Positions 35,352 through 49,825 are shown, counted from the first letter of the stretch. The stretch: 64,000 nt of DNA from Salinarimonas rosea DSM 21201 (GCF_000429045.1 NZ_AUBC01000004.1:1-64000); one strand, 5' to 3'. Made by a program: numbers and translations. The notes: generated by a model from the sequence alone, not told the origin.

Positions 35352-36071
35352 ATGGGGGCACGCTTCATCACGTTCGAGGGCGGGGAGGGGACCGGCAAGT
35401 CCACCCAGGTCGGCCGCCTCGCCGCGCGGCTGCGCGCGGACGGGCACGAGGTCGTCGCGACCCGCGAGCCCGGCGGCTCGCCGCATGCGGAGGACCTGCG
35501 CCGGGCGATCCTGTCGGGGGAGGCGAAGGCGCTCGGGCCCTTCGCCGAGGCGCTGCTGTTCGCCCGCGCCCGCCAGGACCACGTCGCGGCGACGATCCGG
35601 CCGGCGCTCGACCGCGGCGCGATCGTGCTGTGCGACCGCTTCAGCGACTCGACCCGCGCCTACCAGGGCGCGGCGGGCGCCGTTCCGGAGCCGCTGATCG
35701 TCGCGCTCGAGCGCTGGGCCGTCGGCGAGACGCGGCCGGACCTGACGCTGATCCTCGACCTGCCCGTCGCCACCGCGCTGGCGCGCGCCGCCGCACGGCG
35801 CGCGGGGCAGGGCGGCGCGATCGGGGGGAATGCCGCAGACCGCTTCGAGGGCGAGGATCGCGCCTTCCACGAGAAGCTGCGCGAGGCCTTCCACGTCATC
35901 GCCGCCCGCGAGCCCGAGCGCTGCGTCGTGATCGACGCCTCCGGCGACGTCGACACCGTCGCCGCGAGGGTCGCGGCGGCGGTGCTGCCGCGCCTCGCGT
36001 CCCCTGCGCCGGCGGGCGTAGCCCGCGTCGAGGAGCCCGACGCCGCGATGGCGGAAGAGACCCATGGCTGA
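35352..36071 (+). CDS. tmk: Thymidylate kinase
   Basis: Phosphorylates dTMP to dTDP. The 239-residue protein has the P-loop FEGGEGTGKST (residues 8-18), TREPGGSPHAEDLRRAIL, the DRFSDSTRAYQG segment with the DRY-like motif, and a lid around residue 145. The C-terminal extension (about 25 residues, ending AMAEETHG) overlaps holB by eight bases. Confidence 0.95.
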   Translation: MGARFITFEGGEGTGKSTQVGRLAARLRADGHEVVATREPGGSPHAEDLRRAILSGEAKALGPFAEALLFARARQDHVAATIRPALDRGAIVLCDRFSDSTRAYQGAAGAVPEPLIVALERWAVGETRPDLTLILDLPVATALARAAARRAGQGGAIGGNAADRFEGEDRAFHEKLREAFHVIAAREPERCVVIDASGDVDTVAARVAAAVLPRLASPAPAGVARVEEPDAAMAEETHG

Positions 36072-37125
36072 GAAGACCCCGCAGGCGGAGCCGGACCAGC
36101 TCCCCGGCGCGCCCCACCCGCGCGAGCGCGACGTGCTGTTCGGCCATGCGGAGGCGGAGCGCGCCTTCCTCGACGCCTACGGGTCCGGCCGGATGCACCA
36201 TGCCTGGCTGATCGGCGGGCCGGAGGGGATCGGCAAGGCGACGCTCGCCTATCGCGTGGCGAAGTTCGTGCTCGAGCGGGGCGGCCGCCCGCCCGAGCAG
36301 GCCTCGAGCCTCGACGTGCCCGAGGGCTCGCGCGCCGCGCGCCAGGTGGCGGCGCTCTCTCATCCCGGCCTCTTCGTCCTGCGCCGCGTGCCGGCGACGG
36401 AGAAGAAGGCGGCCTCGACGACGATCCCCGTCGACGAGGTCCGCCGCGGGCTTCAGCTGTTCGCCTCGACGGCGGCGGACGCCGGCTATCGCGTGTGCAT
36501 CGTCGACGACGCGGAGGACCTGATCCCCGCCTCGGCCAACGCGCTCCTCAAGATGGTCGAGGAGCCGCCGCCGCGCTCCCTCTTCCTCATCGTCTCGCAC
36601 GCGCCCCAGCGCGTGCTGCCGACGATCCGCTCGCGCTGCCGCAAGCTCCTGCTGCGCCCGCTGGCGGACGATGCGCTCGCGCGCGTGATCCGCTCGCTGC
36701 CCGACCCGATCGGCACCGCGCCCGACGACGCGCTCGCCACCGCGATCGGCGCCGCCGACGGCTCGGCGCGCCGCGCCGTGGCGCTGCTCGATCCCGAGCG
36801 CGCACGCACGCTCCAGGCCGTGGAGGGGCTGCTCGCGGCCCTGCCGGGGGTCGACTGGCGCAAGGTCGTCGCGCTGGCGGACCGGCTGGCGCGCCGGGGC
36901 GCCGAGCAGGACCTCGAGATCGTGCTCGAGACGGTGGAGCGCTGGGCGGCGGGCGTGATCTCGGCGCGGGCGGGGGAGGGGGCGCGTCGCCTTGCGCCGC
37001 TGGTCGAGGTATGTGAGAAGTCCGCCCGCGCCGCCGCCGACGCCGACACCTACAATCTGGACCGGCGCCCCCTGGTCCTGACGCTGTTCGGGGATCTTGC
37101 CGAAGCGGTCCGCGCGACGAGATAG
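36064..37125 (+). CDS. holB: DNA polymerase III subunit delta prime
   Basis: Clamp-loader subunit. The 353-residue protein has HHAWLIGGPEGIGKATLAYRVAKF (Walker A-like, GPEGIGKAT), the switch aspartates in VCIVDDAEDLIPASANALLKMVEEPP, and the sensor region PTIRSRCRKLLLRPL. The cysteine zinc module of E. coli delta prime is not evident. Translationally coupled to tmk. Confidence 0.92.
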   Translation: MAEKTPQAEPDQLPGAPHPRERDVLFGHAEAERAFLDAYGSGRMHHAWLIGGPEGIGKATLAYRVAKFVLERGGRPPEQASSLDVPEGSRAARQVAALSHPGLFVLRRVPATEKKAASTTIPVDEVRRGLQLFASTAADAGYRVCIVDDAEDLIPASANALLKMVEEPPPRSLFLIVSHAPQRVLPTIRSRCRKLLLRPLADDALARVIRSLPDPIGTAPDDALATAIGAADGSARRAVALLDPERARTLQAVEGLLAALPGVDWRKVVALADRLARRGAEQDLEIVLETVERWAAGVISARAGEGARRLAPLVEVCEKSARAAADADTYNLDRRPLVLTLFGDLAEAVRATR

Positions 37126-37170
37126 ATGGGGCGCGGCGCATCCGGCGCCCGCCCGCGCGAGGGATCGACG

Positions 37171-38727
37171 ATGGCCGACAAGAAGCCGTTCTACATCACG
37201 ACGGCGATCTCCTATCCCAACGGCGAGCCGCATATCGGCCATGCCTACGAGGCCGTGGCGACCGACGCGATCGCGCGCTTCAAGCGCATCGACGGCTACG
37301 ACGTCTTCGCGATGACGGGCACCGACGAGCACGGGCTCAAGATCCAGCAGACCGCGACGAAGGCCGGGACGACCCCGCGCGCGTATGTCGACCGGATGGC
37401 GGCGCGCTTCGCGGCGATGGTCGAGCGGCTGGGCTGCTCCTTCGACCGCTTCATCCGCACGACCGACGCCGATCACCACGCCTCCGTCCAGGAGCTGTGG
37501 CGGCGCATGAAGGCGAACGGCGACATCTATCTCGGCGAGTATTCCGGCTGGTACTCGGTCCGTGACGAGGCCTACTTCGACGAGGGCGAGCTGACCACGA
37601 CCCCCGACGGCAGGCGCCTCGCGCCCACCGGCTCGCCGGTCGAGTGGATCGAGGAGAAGAGCTACTTCTTCCGGCTCTCCGCCTACCAGGAGAGGCTCCT
37701 CGCCCATTACGAGGCGAACCCGGACTTCATCGCGCCCACGGCGCGGCGCAACGAGATCGTCGCCTTCGTCAAGCGCGGCCTCGAGGACCTCTCGATCTCG
37801 CGCACGACCTTCGACTGGGGCGTCCCGGTGCCGGACGATCCCGCCCACGTCATGTACGTGTGGGTCGACGCGCTGACGAACTACCTCTCCGGCACGGGCT
37901 TCCCCGATCCCGAGGCGCCGCGGGCGCGCTACTGGCCGGCGGACATGCACGTCATCGGCAAGGACATCACGCGCTTCCACACGGTCTACTGGCCGGCCTT
38001 CCTGATGTCGGCGGGGATCCCGTTGCCGAAGCGAGTCTTCGGCCACGGCTTCCTGCTCGTGAAGGGCGAGAAGATGTCGAAGTCGGTCGGTAACGTCGTC
38101 GACCCGTTCAACCTCGCCGACGCCTACGGCGTCGACCAGATTCGCTACTTCTTCCTGCGCGAGGTGCCGTTCGGCCAGGACGGCAGCTATTCGCCGGAGG
38201 GGATCGCCAACCGCATCAACGCCGACCTCGCCAACGATCTCGGCAACCTCGCCCAGCGCTCGCTGTCGATGATCGCCAAGAACTGCGAGGGGAGGGTGCC
38301 GACGCCCGGCGCGCTCGGGGACGCCGATCGCGAGATCCTGGCCGCGGCCGACGCGCTGCCGGCGAAGGCGCGCGCGGCCATGGAGAGCGTCGCCGTCCAC
38401 ACGATGCTCGCCGAGGTCTGGGCCGTCGTCGCCGACGCCAACCGCTACTTCGCCTCCCAGGAGCCGTGGGCGCTGCGCAAGACCGACTTCGCCCGGATGG
38501 AGACGGTGCTGTGGGTGACGATCGAGGTGCTGCGCGCCGTCGGCATCGCGGCTCAGCCGGCGATTCCCGAGGCGGCGGCGAAGCTGCTCGACCTGCTCGC
38601 CGTGCCGGCGGATCGGCGGATGCTGGCGGACGTGGGGGAGGGCGGCCGGCTCGCGCCGGGGGCGGCGCTTCCCGCCCCCGCCCCGATCTTCCCGCGCTTC
38701 GTCGCGCCCGAGACGGACGCGGTCTGA
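37171..38727 (+). CDS. metG: Methionyl-tRNA synthetase
   Basis: Class I synthetase of 518 residues. It has [19 protein letters not shown] (HIGH box), [15 protein letters not shown] and the [13 protein letters not shown] loop. The first cysteine knuckles of zinc-type MetRS are absent and there is no C-terminal tRNA-binding dimer domain, as expected for the short bacterial type (MetG2). The ATG at 37,171 follows CGAGGGATCGACG; the upstream ATG at 37,126 immediately follows the holB stop and has no ribosome site. Confidence 0.95.
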   Translation: MADKKPFYITTAISYPNGEPHIGHAYEAVATDAIARFKRIDGYDVFAMTGTDEHGLKIQQTATKAGTTPRAYVDRMAARFAAMVERLGCSFDRFIRTTDADHHASVQELWRRMKANGDIYLGEYSGWYSVRDEAYFDEGELTTTPDGRRLAPTGSPVEWIEEKSYFFRLSAYQERLLAHYEANPDFIAPTARRNEIVAFVKRGLEDLSISRTTFDWGVPVPDDPAHVMYVWVDALTNYLSGTGFPDPEAPRARYWPADMHVIGKDITRFHTVYWPAFLMSAGIPLPKRVFGHGFLLVKGEKMSKSVGNVVDPFNLADAYGVDQIRYFFLREVPFGQDGSYSPEGIANRINADLANDLGNLAQRSLSMIAKNCEGRVPTPGALGDADREILAAADALPAKARAAMESVAVHTMLAEVWAVVADANRYFASQEPWALRKTDFARMETVLWVTIEVLRAVGIAAQPAIPEAAAKLLDLLAVPADRRMLADVGEGGRLAPGAALPAPAPIFPRFVAPETDAV

Positions 38728-38740
38728 GGCGGCCGTCGCG

Positions 38741-39550
38741 ATGCTGATCGACAGCCATTGCCACCTCGACTTCCCGGGCCTCGGCGACGACCTCGACGGC
38801 GTGCTCGCGCGCGCCGAGGCGGCGGGCGTCGGGCGCATGGTGACGATCTCGACCTTCGTGGCCAAGGCCGAGGCCTACCGCGCGCTGGCGGAGCGGGACG
38901 CGCGGATCTTCTGCTCGATCGGCACGCATCCGCACAATGCCGCGGCCGAGCCCGACGTCCCGCCGCAGACTCTCGTCGACCTCGCGCGCCATCCGCGCTG
39001 CGTCGCGATCGGGGAGGCGGGGCTCGACTACTTCTACGACAAGAGCCCTCGCGAGGTGCAGGCGCGCGTCTTCCGCGCCCACATCGCCGCCGCACGCGAG
39101 AGCGGCCTGCCGCTCGTGATCCACGCCCGCGACGCGGACGCGGACATGATCGCGATCCTGAGCGAGGAGATGGGGCGCGGGCGTTTCGACGCCGTGCTGC
39201 ACTGCTTCTCGTCGGGCCCCGCGCTGGCACGGATCGGCGTCGAGCTCGGGCTCTACGTGTCCTTCTCCGGCATCGTCACCTTCAAGCGCTCGGACGAGCT
39301 GCGCGCCATCGCCCGCTCGATCCCGCGGGAGCGCATCCTCGTCGAGACCGACGCGCCCTATCTCGCGCCCCAGCCCAGGCGCGGCAAGCCGAACGAGCCG
39401 GCCTACGTCGCGATGACGGCGGCCTCGCTCGCGCAGACGCTCGGCACGACGCCCGAGGCGCTCGCCGAGGTCACGACGGCGAACTTCTACCGTCTCTTCC
39501 GCAAGGCGGCAGCCGTCGACGGCGTCGCGCCGACCGGGGAGGGCGCATGA
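38741..39550 (+). CDS. tatD: TatD-family metal-dependent hydrolase
   Basis: A 269-residue TIM-barrel hydrolase. It starts MLIDSHCHLDFPGL with the HXH metal pair, and has GTHPHNAA, AIGEAGLDYFYD, LVIHARDAD and the late ILVETDAPYLAP, all metal-ligand motifs of TatD DNases. It is the usual partner of metG in this operon. The stop overlaps the next ATG by four bases. Confidence 0.93.
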   Translation: MLIDSHCHLDFPGLGDDLDGVLARAEAAGVGRMVTISTFVAKAEAYRALAERDARIFCSIGTHPHNAAAEPDVPPQTLVDLARHPRCVAIGEAGLDYFYDKSPREVQARVFRAHIAAARESGLPLVIHARDADADMIAILSEEMGRGRFDAVLHCFSSGPALARIGVELGLYVSFSGIVTFKRSDELRAIARSIPRERILVETDAPYLAPQPRRGKPNEPAYVAMTAASLAQTLGTTPEALAEVTTANFYRLFRKAAAVDGVAPTGEGA

Positions 39551-40344
39551 GCGGCCTCCTCGCGACGATCCTCGGCTGCGGCTCCTCCGGCGGCGTGCCC
39601 CGCCCCGGCTCCGGCTGGGGCAAATGCGATCCGAACGAGTCGAGGAACCGCCGCCGGCGCTGCGCGCTCCACGTCGCGCGGCACGGGCCGGGCGGCGTCA
39701 CGAGCCTCCTCGTCGACACGGGGCCGGACCTGCGTCTCCAGCTGATCGACAACGAAATCAGGCACCTGGACGGCGTGCTTTACACGCACGATCACGCCGA
39801 CCACACCCACGGCATCGACGACCTGCGCCCGCTCGTGATCCACATGCGCCGGCGGATCCCCGTCTGGTGCGACGACGCGACGTCCGCCTCGCTCATGTCG
39901 CGCTTCGGCTATTGCTTCGCGACGCCCGAGGGCAGCGACTATCCGCCGATCCTGGAGGAGCGGCGCATCCGCGACGCGGAGCCGATCGTCGTCGAGGGCG
40001 ACGGCGGCGCAGTCGAGGCGCGTCCGTTCCGCCTGCTTCACGGGTCGCAGGACGCGCTCGGCTTCCGCTTCGGCGACTTCGCCTACGCCCCCGACGTCAG
40101 CTTCATGCCGCCGGAAGCCGAGGCGATGCTCCAGGGCCTCGACACGCTCGTGATCGACGCGCTGCGCGAGACGCCGCACCCGTCCCACTACAGCCTGTCC
40201 GACGCGCTCGCCCTGATCGCCCGCGTGAAGCCCCGTCGCGCCGTGCTGACGAACCTCCACACCGATCTCGACTACCGCGCCCTGGCCGCACGCCTGCCGG
40301 AGGGCGTCGAGCCGGCCTACGACGGGATGACGATCGAGGCGTGA
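39547..40344 (+). CDS. MBL-fold metallohydrolase (PhnP/RNase Z-like branch)
   Basis: A 265-residue metallo-beta-lactamase-fold enzyme. LLATILGCGSSGGVPRPG opens it; the zinc motif is THDHADHTHGIDDLRPL near residues 80-95, with later His residues in LLHGS and LTNLHTDLDY. It belongs to the branch next to tatD in many alphaproteobacteria, related to PhnP cyclic phosphodiesterase; the physiological substrate is unknown. Last gene of the dacF operon. Confidence 0.9.
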   Translation: MSGLLATILGCGSSGGVPRPGSGWGKCDPNESRNRRRRCALHVARHGPGGVTSLLVDTGPDLRLQLIDNEIRHLDGVLYTHDHADHTHGIDDLRPLVIHMRRRIPVWCDDATSASLMSRFGYCFATPEGSDYPPILEERRIRDAEPIVVEGDGGAVEARPFRLLHGSQDALGFRFGDFAYAPDVSFMPPEAEAMLQGLDTLVIDALRETPHPSHYSLSDALALIARVKPRRAVLTNLHTDLDYRALAARLPEGVEPAYDGMTIEA

Positions 40345-40355
40345 CTTGCGCCTCG
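40335..40355 (+). terminator. Hairpin at the end of the dacF-MBL operon
   Basis: A 7-bp stem CGAGGCG / CGCCTCG with a 7-base loop that includes the TGA stop. It is followed after 18 bases by CTTTT and an AT-rich tract (CATAATATATC, about 40,384-40,394). It may be a terminator for the gene ending at 40,344, but the T-run is not adjacent. The remaining 40,356-40,484 gap between convergent genes has no visible gene. Confidence 0.35.
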
Positions 40356-40484
40356 CCGATCGAGGACACACGGCTTTTGGTTCCATAATATATCTTATGC
40401 GCTTCGAGGCTCCGTCGGTGAGGGCCCTCCTCGCTCTCCCGTTCCACACCGCCGGCGCCGCTCCAACCGGACCGGCTGCGCAGC

Positions 40485-41300
40485 TCACCGCCCCGGCCCG
40501 TCGAGCACCAGCACCGTCGGCCGCTGCGGGAGCCCGTCGCGCGACAGGATCACCGACGCGCTCCCGGCCCGGGCGATCTCGAAGTGCACGCTCGCGGCCT
40601 CCAGGAACTCCTCCAGCCGCAGCGGCGAGAAGAAGTGCATCGGCACGACGAGCCGCGGCCCCATGCGCCGGAGCGTCTCGATCATGCCCTCCGTGTCCAG
40701 CGTCCAGGAGCCGTCGACCGGCGCGAGCGCCACGTCGACCCGGCCCAGCGCGACGAGATGCTCGGGCTCCAGCACGTGGTGGAGGTGCCCGAGATGGGCG
40801 ATGCACAGGCCCGCCGTCTCGACCACGAAGATCGAGTTCTCGTCGTAGGCCGTGCCGCCGCCGGAGCGGATGTTGGTGGTGACGTTGCGCACCCGGACGT
40901 CCGCGACCTCAAGGTCGTGATCGGCCGCCCCGCCCTGCGGGTCCCAGCCGCGCAGGACGTGGCCGATGGCCGGATCGGGCGCGAGCGAGTAGTGGGTGCG
41001 GTGCGCCCGGTTCATCGTGGCGATGGTGGGCACGACGCCGGGGCGGACGTAGTCGTTGTAGTCCGTCGCCACCGTGACGCCCGCGGCGCTCTCGATCAGG
41101 AATGTGGCGTGGCCCACGAAGGTGAGCGCCGCCTCGTCCTGCGCGAGCGCCGCGCGATGAATCAGCCCGTCGAGGCCCGCCAGCATCGGCGGGCAGTTGC
41201 GCAGCGGGTCGGCCTGTGCGCCGGCCGGCCCCGCGAGCGGGATCGCGGCCGCGAGCGCGAGCCCGGCGAGCCGTCGAAACCAGGTTCGAGCATGGGTCAT
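40485..41300 (-). CDS. Secreted MBL-fold metallohydrolase
   Basis: The ATG at 41,300 (GGAGGGCGCGG ribosome site) gives 271 residues with a signal peptide: ARTWFRRLAGLALAAAIPL then cleavage near AGAQA. The twin-arginine-like RR suggests Tat export but the motif is incomplete. The body contains LTFVGHATFLIESAAGVTVATDYN and IAHLGHLHHVL, the pattern of UlaG/YycJ-type MBL proteins that keep the metal histidines in modified form. Substrate unknown. It converges on the dacF operon end. Confidence 0.8.
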   Translation of the reverse strand: MTHARTWFRRLAGLALAAAIPLAGPAGAQADPLRNCPPMLAGLDGLIHRAALAQDEAALTFVGHATFLIESAAGVTVATDYNDYVRPGVVPTIATMNRAHRTHYSLAPDPAIGHVLRGWDPQGGAADHDLEVADVRVRNVTTNIRSGGGTAYDENSIFVVETAGLCIAHLGHLHHVLEPEHLVALGRVDVALAPVDGSWTLDTEGMIETLRRMGPRLVVPMHFFSPLRLEEFLEAASVHFEIARAGSASVILSRDGLPQRPTVLVLDGPGR

Positions 41301-41516
41301 CCGCGCCCTCCGTCGTCGGTCGGACGCCAGGATGACGGATGGAGACGCCGCCGGAAATGACGAGGTCGTGAGTGCGACGCTTTGCTGCGCCCGTGTTTCA
41401 CGGCGATGCTTGCGCGGGTGCAAGGAGCGGGGCGGGCGGTCCGTAGCGGACGTTCGTCAGGGCGAACGGTCGCGGGCCGGTGTCATGAGGGGATGGAATG
41501 AAGTCCCCTGCCCGGC

Positions 41517-41840
41517 TCAGGCGCTGCGCGCGCCTGCGCCCGCCCGCGAGACCCGCCAGGCCAGGCCCGGCTCCGCCTCGATCGCCTCCGAGGGGCGCAG
41601 GCGCCGCCGGTCGCCGCCCTCGGCGACTTCCTCGATCGCGACGAAGCCGAGGATCTGCAGGCGCGCGGCGAGCCGCTTGGTGGGAACGTCCTGCGCCGCG
41701 ACCTCGAGCGCGCCGGACGCGAAGACCGCGTCCATCAGGCGCTTCTGGAGCTCGCGGGAGCGCTCGATCGCGGGGATCGGCGCGGGGCGCAGCGGAAAGG
41801 GGATCAGGGTGGCGGAAGAACTTGGGGAACCGGAGGTCAT
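41517..41840 (-). CDS. Small hypothetical protein next to mazG
   Basis: About 107 residues from the ATG at 41,840. The reading frame gives a protein-like core, SRELQKRLMDAVFASGALEV, then PTKRLAARLQILGFVAIEEV, mostly helical and polar, with no membrane segment. No family is recognised and no strong ribosome site is seen, so the start is uncertain (GTG at 41,846 is the alternative). It is transcribed divergently from mazG. Confidence 0.5.
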   Translation of the reverse strand: MTSGSPSSSATLIPFPLRPAPIPAIERSRELQKRLMDAVFASGALEVAAQDVPTKRLAARLQILGFVAIEEVAEGGDRRRLRPSEAIEAEPGLAWRVSRAGAGARSA

Positions 41841-41954
41841 GCGCACGCAACTCGACTTCGACTCGACGTCTCGTCAAACTGCGCAGGTCGCGTTAAGGAC
41901 GGGTGAACCATGACCGGAGCTCCGAGAGCCGGAGCCCGAGAACCGGAGCCGAAC

Positions 41955-42800
41955 GTGACGCCCTCCAAGGACATCGAGCGCCTCCTCGCCATCATGGAGG
42001 CCCTGCGCGACCCGCAGACGGGCTGCGCCTGGGACGTGGCGCAGACGTTCGAGACGATCGTGCCCTACACGATCGAGGAGGCCTACGAGGTGGCGGACGC
42101 GGTCGAGCGCGGCGACCTCGCGGACCTGCGCGACGAGCTCGGCGACCTCTTGCTGCAGGTCGTGTTCCACGCCCGCATGGCGCAGGAGGCGGGCGCCTTC
42201 GCCTTCGGCGACGTGGTCGAGGCGATCACGACGAAGCTCGTCCGCCGCCATCCGCACGTCTTCGGCGCGGCGCGCACCCGCTCGCCCCGGGAGATCAAGG
42301 CGATGTGGGGGGAGATCAAGGCGGCGGAGAAGGCCGAGCGGGCGGCGACGCGCGGGGAGCGCCCGGCGCGCCATCTCGACGACGTCCCGGCCGCGGCCCC
42401 GGCCCTGGCGCGCGCCGACAAGCTCACGCGCCGCGCCGCCGAGGTCGGCTTCGACTGGGCGGAGACGCCCGACGTCCTCGCCAAGATCCGCGAGGAGCTC
42501 GCGGAGGTGGAGGAGGCGATCGCCGCCGGCGAGAAGGCGGCGGTGGCCGACGAGATCGGGGACCTGCTGTTCTCGGTGGCGAACCTCGCCCGCCATTGCG
42601 ACGTCGATCCCGAGGCGGCGCTGCGGGGCACCAACGCCAAGTTCACCCGGCGCTTCACCGCGATCGAGGATGCGCTCGCGGCGCAAGGGCGCACGCTGGC
42701 GGAGGCGGACCTGGACGAGATGGAGCGGCACTGGGGGGCGGCCAAGACCCGCGAGAGCGAGCGCGGCGCTACCGGGCCCGCGGGCGGGCCGGAGGGCTGA
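41955..42800 (+). CDS. mazG: Nucleoside triphosphate pyrophosphohydrolase MazG
   Basis: House-cleaning (d)NTP pyrophosphatase. Two MazG domains are visible: YTIEEAYEVADAVERGDLADLRDELGDLL (EEXXE plus EXXD metal motif) near residues 40-70, and a second with EELAEVEEAIAAGEKAAVADEIGDLLF near 180-210. A GTG at 41,955 has CCGGAG eight bases upstream and matches the usual MTPSKDIERLL start; an ATG at 41,910 would add 15 odd residues from a region of short CCGGAGC repeats. Confidence 0.92.
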   Translation: MTPSKDIERLLAIMEALRDPQTGCAWDVAQTFETIVPYTIEEAYEVADAVERGDLADLRDELGDLLLQVVFHARMAQEAGAFAFGDVVEAITTKLVRRHPHVFGAARTRSPREIKAMWGEIKAAEKAERAATRGERPARHLDDVPAAAPALARADKLTRRAAEVGFDWAETPDVLAKIREELAEVEEAIAAGEKAAVADEIGDLLFSVANLARHCDVDPEAALRGTNAKFTRRFTAIEDALAAQGRTLAEADLDEMERHWGAAKTRESERGATGPAGGPEG

Positions 42801-42807
42801 GCGCCCC

Positions 42808-42960
42808 CTACCCCGCCGGATGCGCCGCGACGACGTCGGCCCGCGCCTCCGGCGTCGTCCGCGGCAGCTCGCCGAAGGCCTGCGCCTCCTCGTCGCTCAT
42901 CGTGCGCTCGTCGTCGGTCGCGTAGATCTCCGCCCGACCTGGCGCGATGTGGCTGGGCAT
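42808..42960 (-). CDS. 50-residue conserved-looking small protein downstream of eno
   Basis: ATG at 42,960 on the minus strand with a GAGGG site six bases upstream; the frame ends in TAG at 42,808. The peptide starts MPSHIAPGRAEIYATDDERT and continues with an acidic, soluble sequence ending VVAAHPAG. Third positions are nearly all G or C, as in real genes here. It follows eno by 72 bases on the same strand and converges with mazG. No family is recognised. Confidence 0.55.
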   Translation of the reverse strand: MPSHIAPGRAEIYATDDERTMSDEEAQAFGELPRTTPEARADVVAAHPAG

Positions 42961-43032
42961 GGGAGCCCTCGCGAGGGGGAGAGGCGGCGACGCGCACGCG
43001 CGCCCGCCCTTCCCCCCGTTCGGCAGGCCCGG

Positions 43033-45400
<2,368 letters not shown>

Positions 45401-45683
45401 GTCCAGCGTCCCATCACTTCCGCCGCTCGCACCGGCGGTCCTCGCCGTCGCGACTCGGGGCACGAACCCGTCCGTCGCGGCGCCACGATTTCGGCGGACT
45501 ATGCCCAGAATGCGGCGGCGATGACAAGCATTCGCCATGGTTCGCGCCGCACGACGCGACGTTCCGCGCACGCGCTCGAAACGTTCCGTGCGCGTTCCCC
45601 TCGCCGGGTCGCCGACGGTCCGCGTTTCTCCGACGGGTGTCGCCATTCTGCAACGCGCCCCGGGCCTCCCCGGAAGGACGCGC

Positions 45684-45712
45684 TTTTCAGCCGACGCGCG
45701 CCGCGCTACGAC
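45684..45712 (+). promoter_or_regulatory. Possible promoter of tRNA-Ser
   Basis: TTTTCA, 17 bases, TACGAC; the predicted start lies a few bases before the tRNA. The match is imperfect. Confidence 0.3.
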
Positions 45713-45721
45713 TGCCGGGCC

Positions 45722-45811
45722 GGAAGGGTGGCCGAGTGGTTTAAGGCAGCGGTCTTGAAAACCGCCGTGGGTGCAAGCCCACCGTGGGTTCGAATCCCAC
45801 CCCTTCCGCCA
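45722..45811 (+). tRNA. tRNA-Ser (anticodon TGA)
   Basis: Acceptor stem GGAAGGG pairs with CCCTTCC, with discriminator G and an encoded CCA. D arm GGCCGAGTGGTTTAAGGC, anticodon loop CTTGAAA giving anticodon TGA, a long variable arm (GTGGGTGCAAGCCCAC) typical of serine tRNA, and T loop GGTTCGAATCC. It is read divergently from rlpA. Confidence 0.97.
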
Positions 45812-45910
45812 CGAGGTCGCTTGTCCACCCGCACGTCATTTCCGGACGGGCTCCCGACCGGAAGACGATGCCACGCTTGGGGCGGCGGGGGCGGCCGATA
45901 TCCCGGCGAG

Positions 45911-46065
45911 CCGCATCGCCGCCCTCCCCACCCTCCGGCCTTCGGCCTCCGTCCTCCCCTTCGGGGAGGAGGCGGTCGGTGGGCGTCATCGACGTAGGCG
46001 TCATCCGCGACCCCGCGTCCTCCCCGAAGGGGAGGAGTCCGTGCGCAGCACGGGCGGTGGGGCCG
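45911..46065. repeat. Paired palindromic repeat (REP/BIME-like), right copy
   Basis: Inverted copies of the modules at 33,891-34,032: module A complement at 45,911-45,979 and module B complement at 46,011-46,065. Module A keeps about 65 bases nearly identical. The gap 45,812-46,079 between tRNA-Ser and the ntrC end otherwise shows no gene. Confidence 0.75.
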
Positions 46066-46079
46066 GGCGAGCCGCGGCC

Positions 46080-47528
<1,449 letters not shown>

Positions 47529-47559
47529 GGTCGCACTCTCGGGGGCTGTCGGATACGCG

Positions 47560-48650
47560 TTACGAGCCGCGGCCGTCCTCGGCCGTATGCATCGGCAGGA
47601 GCATGCGGAACGTGGTCTTGCGCGGCGCGGGATCGCATTCGACGATCCCGCCGTGGTCGCCCACGATCTTCGCCACCAATGCAAGCCCCAGGCCAGAGCC
47701 GTTGGCCTTGGTGGTGACGAAGGGGTCGAACAGGTCGGGCACGAGCTCGGGGGGGATGCCGGGACCGTTGTCGCGCACCGCGATCTCGATCGGCAGCGAC
47801 ACGCGCTCCGCCGAGCCGGGGATCGCGAGCCGCACGCCGGTGCGGAAGGCGGTGGAGAGCACGATCTCGCCCTCGAGCGCGTCCGGCCCGATGGCCTCGG
47901 CGGCGTTCTTGACGAGGTTGAGCACGACCTGGACGAGCTGGTCGCGGTTGCCCAGCACGTGCGGGATCGACGGGTCGTAGCTCTCGACGATGCGCAGGTG
48001 GCGGGCGAAGCCCGTCTGGGCGAGGCGCTTGACGTGGTCGAGCACGCTGTGGACGTTGACCGGCACGCGCTCGACGGGCCTCTGCTCGCCGAACAGCTCG
48101 ACGCGCTCGACGAGCTTCACGATCCGGTCCGCCTCGTCGCAGATGAGGCGCGTGAGGACCCTGTCCTCGTCGGCGGCGGACTGCTCCAGCAGCTGCGCCG
48201 CGCCGCGGATCCCCGAGAGCGGGTTCTTGATCTCGTGGGCGAGCATCGCGCCGAGCGCGGTCACCGAGCGCGCCGCGGTGCGGTGGGTGAGCTGGCGGTT
48301 CATCTTGTCGGCGATGGTCCGCTCCTGGATCATCACCACGACGGTCGGCGGGTCCTCCGGCATCGGCGAGGCGATGACGTCGACGATGCGCTCGATGCCG
48401 AGCCGCGGGCCGCCGATGTCGACGCGGTACTCGCTCACGGACACGCCGCGGCGGCGGACCTCCTCGATCAGGCTGAGAACCGGCGAGCCGAACGGCATGA
48501 AGTCGCTGAGCTTCTGCCGGCGCAGCACGCGCTGGCTCGCCTCCAGGAAGGCCTCCGCGGCGGCGTTGGCGTTCAGGATGACGTGGTCCGGCCCGACCGT
48601 GAGGACCGGCAGCGGCAAGGCGTTCATCACCGCGTCGGTGGTCGGCGTCT

Positions 48651-48654
<4 letters not shown>
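47560..48654 (-). CDS. ntrB: Nitrogen regulation sensor histidine kinase NtrB (NR(II))
   Basis: A 364-residue cytoplasmic histidine kinase. A PAS domain lies at about residues 10-115, the H-box [18 protein letters not shown] carries His140, and the ATPase has [20 protein letters not shown] and [12 protein letters not shown]. No transmembrane helices are present, as in NtrB. The ATG overlaps the dusB stop by four bases. Confidence 0.95.
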
Positions 48655-49691
<1,037 letters not shown>

Positions 49692-49762
49692 TGTGCCCAA
49701 CAATTAGCCAAGCCTGTGAAATTGGCAAGTGCCACGCGCGGCGCCGGTGGAGGCACCGACGT

Positions 49763-49791
49763 TTGCCTCCGGCGGCGGCATTCTCTATCAC
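49763..49791 (+). promoter_or_regulatory. Possible sigma-70-type promoter of ispDF
   Basis: TTGCCT, 17 bases, TATCAC, about 35 bases before the TTG start, in the 134-base gap between divergent dusB and ispDF. Confidence 0.4.
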
Positions 49792-49825
49792 CACATCCGT
49801 GTGACAGCCCGACCAGGAACGCCCC

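Noticed and set aside
33849-36065. 738-codon open frame on the minus strand
   Set aside because: Antisense to dacF and tmk; no recognisable domain.
35896-38865. 989-codon open frame on the minus strand
   Set aside because: It is antisense to tmk, holB, metG and tatD, all of which have intact family motifs; the product is arginine/glutamate-rich low-complexity sequence produced by GC-rich codons.
41398-41877. 159-codon minus-strand frame overlapping the small gene next to mazG
   Set aside because: Arginine-rich low-complexity product; the frame at 41,517-41,840 gives the more protein-like sequence.
41915-41955. Short CCGGAGC tandem repeats before mazG as a regulatory repeat
   Set aside because: Only three or four imperfect copies in GC-rich DNA; they are explained as the leader between two possible mazG starts.
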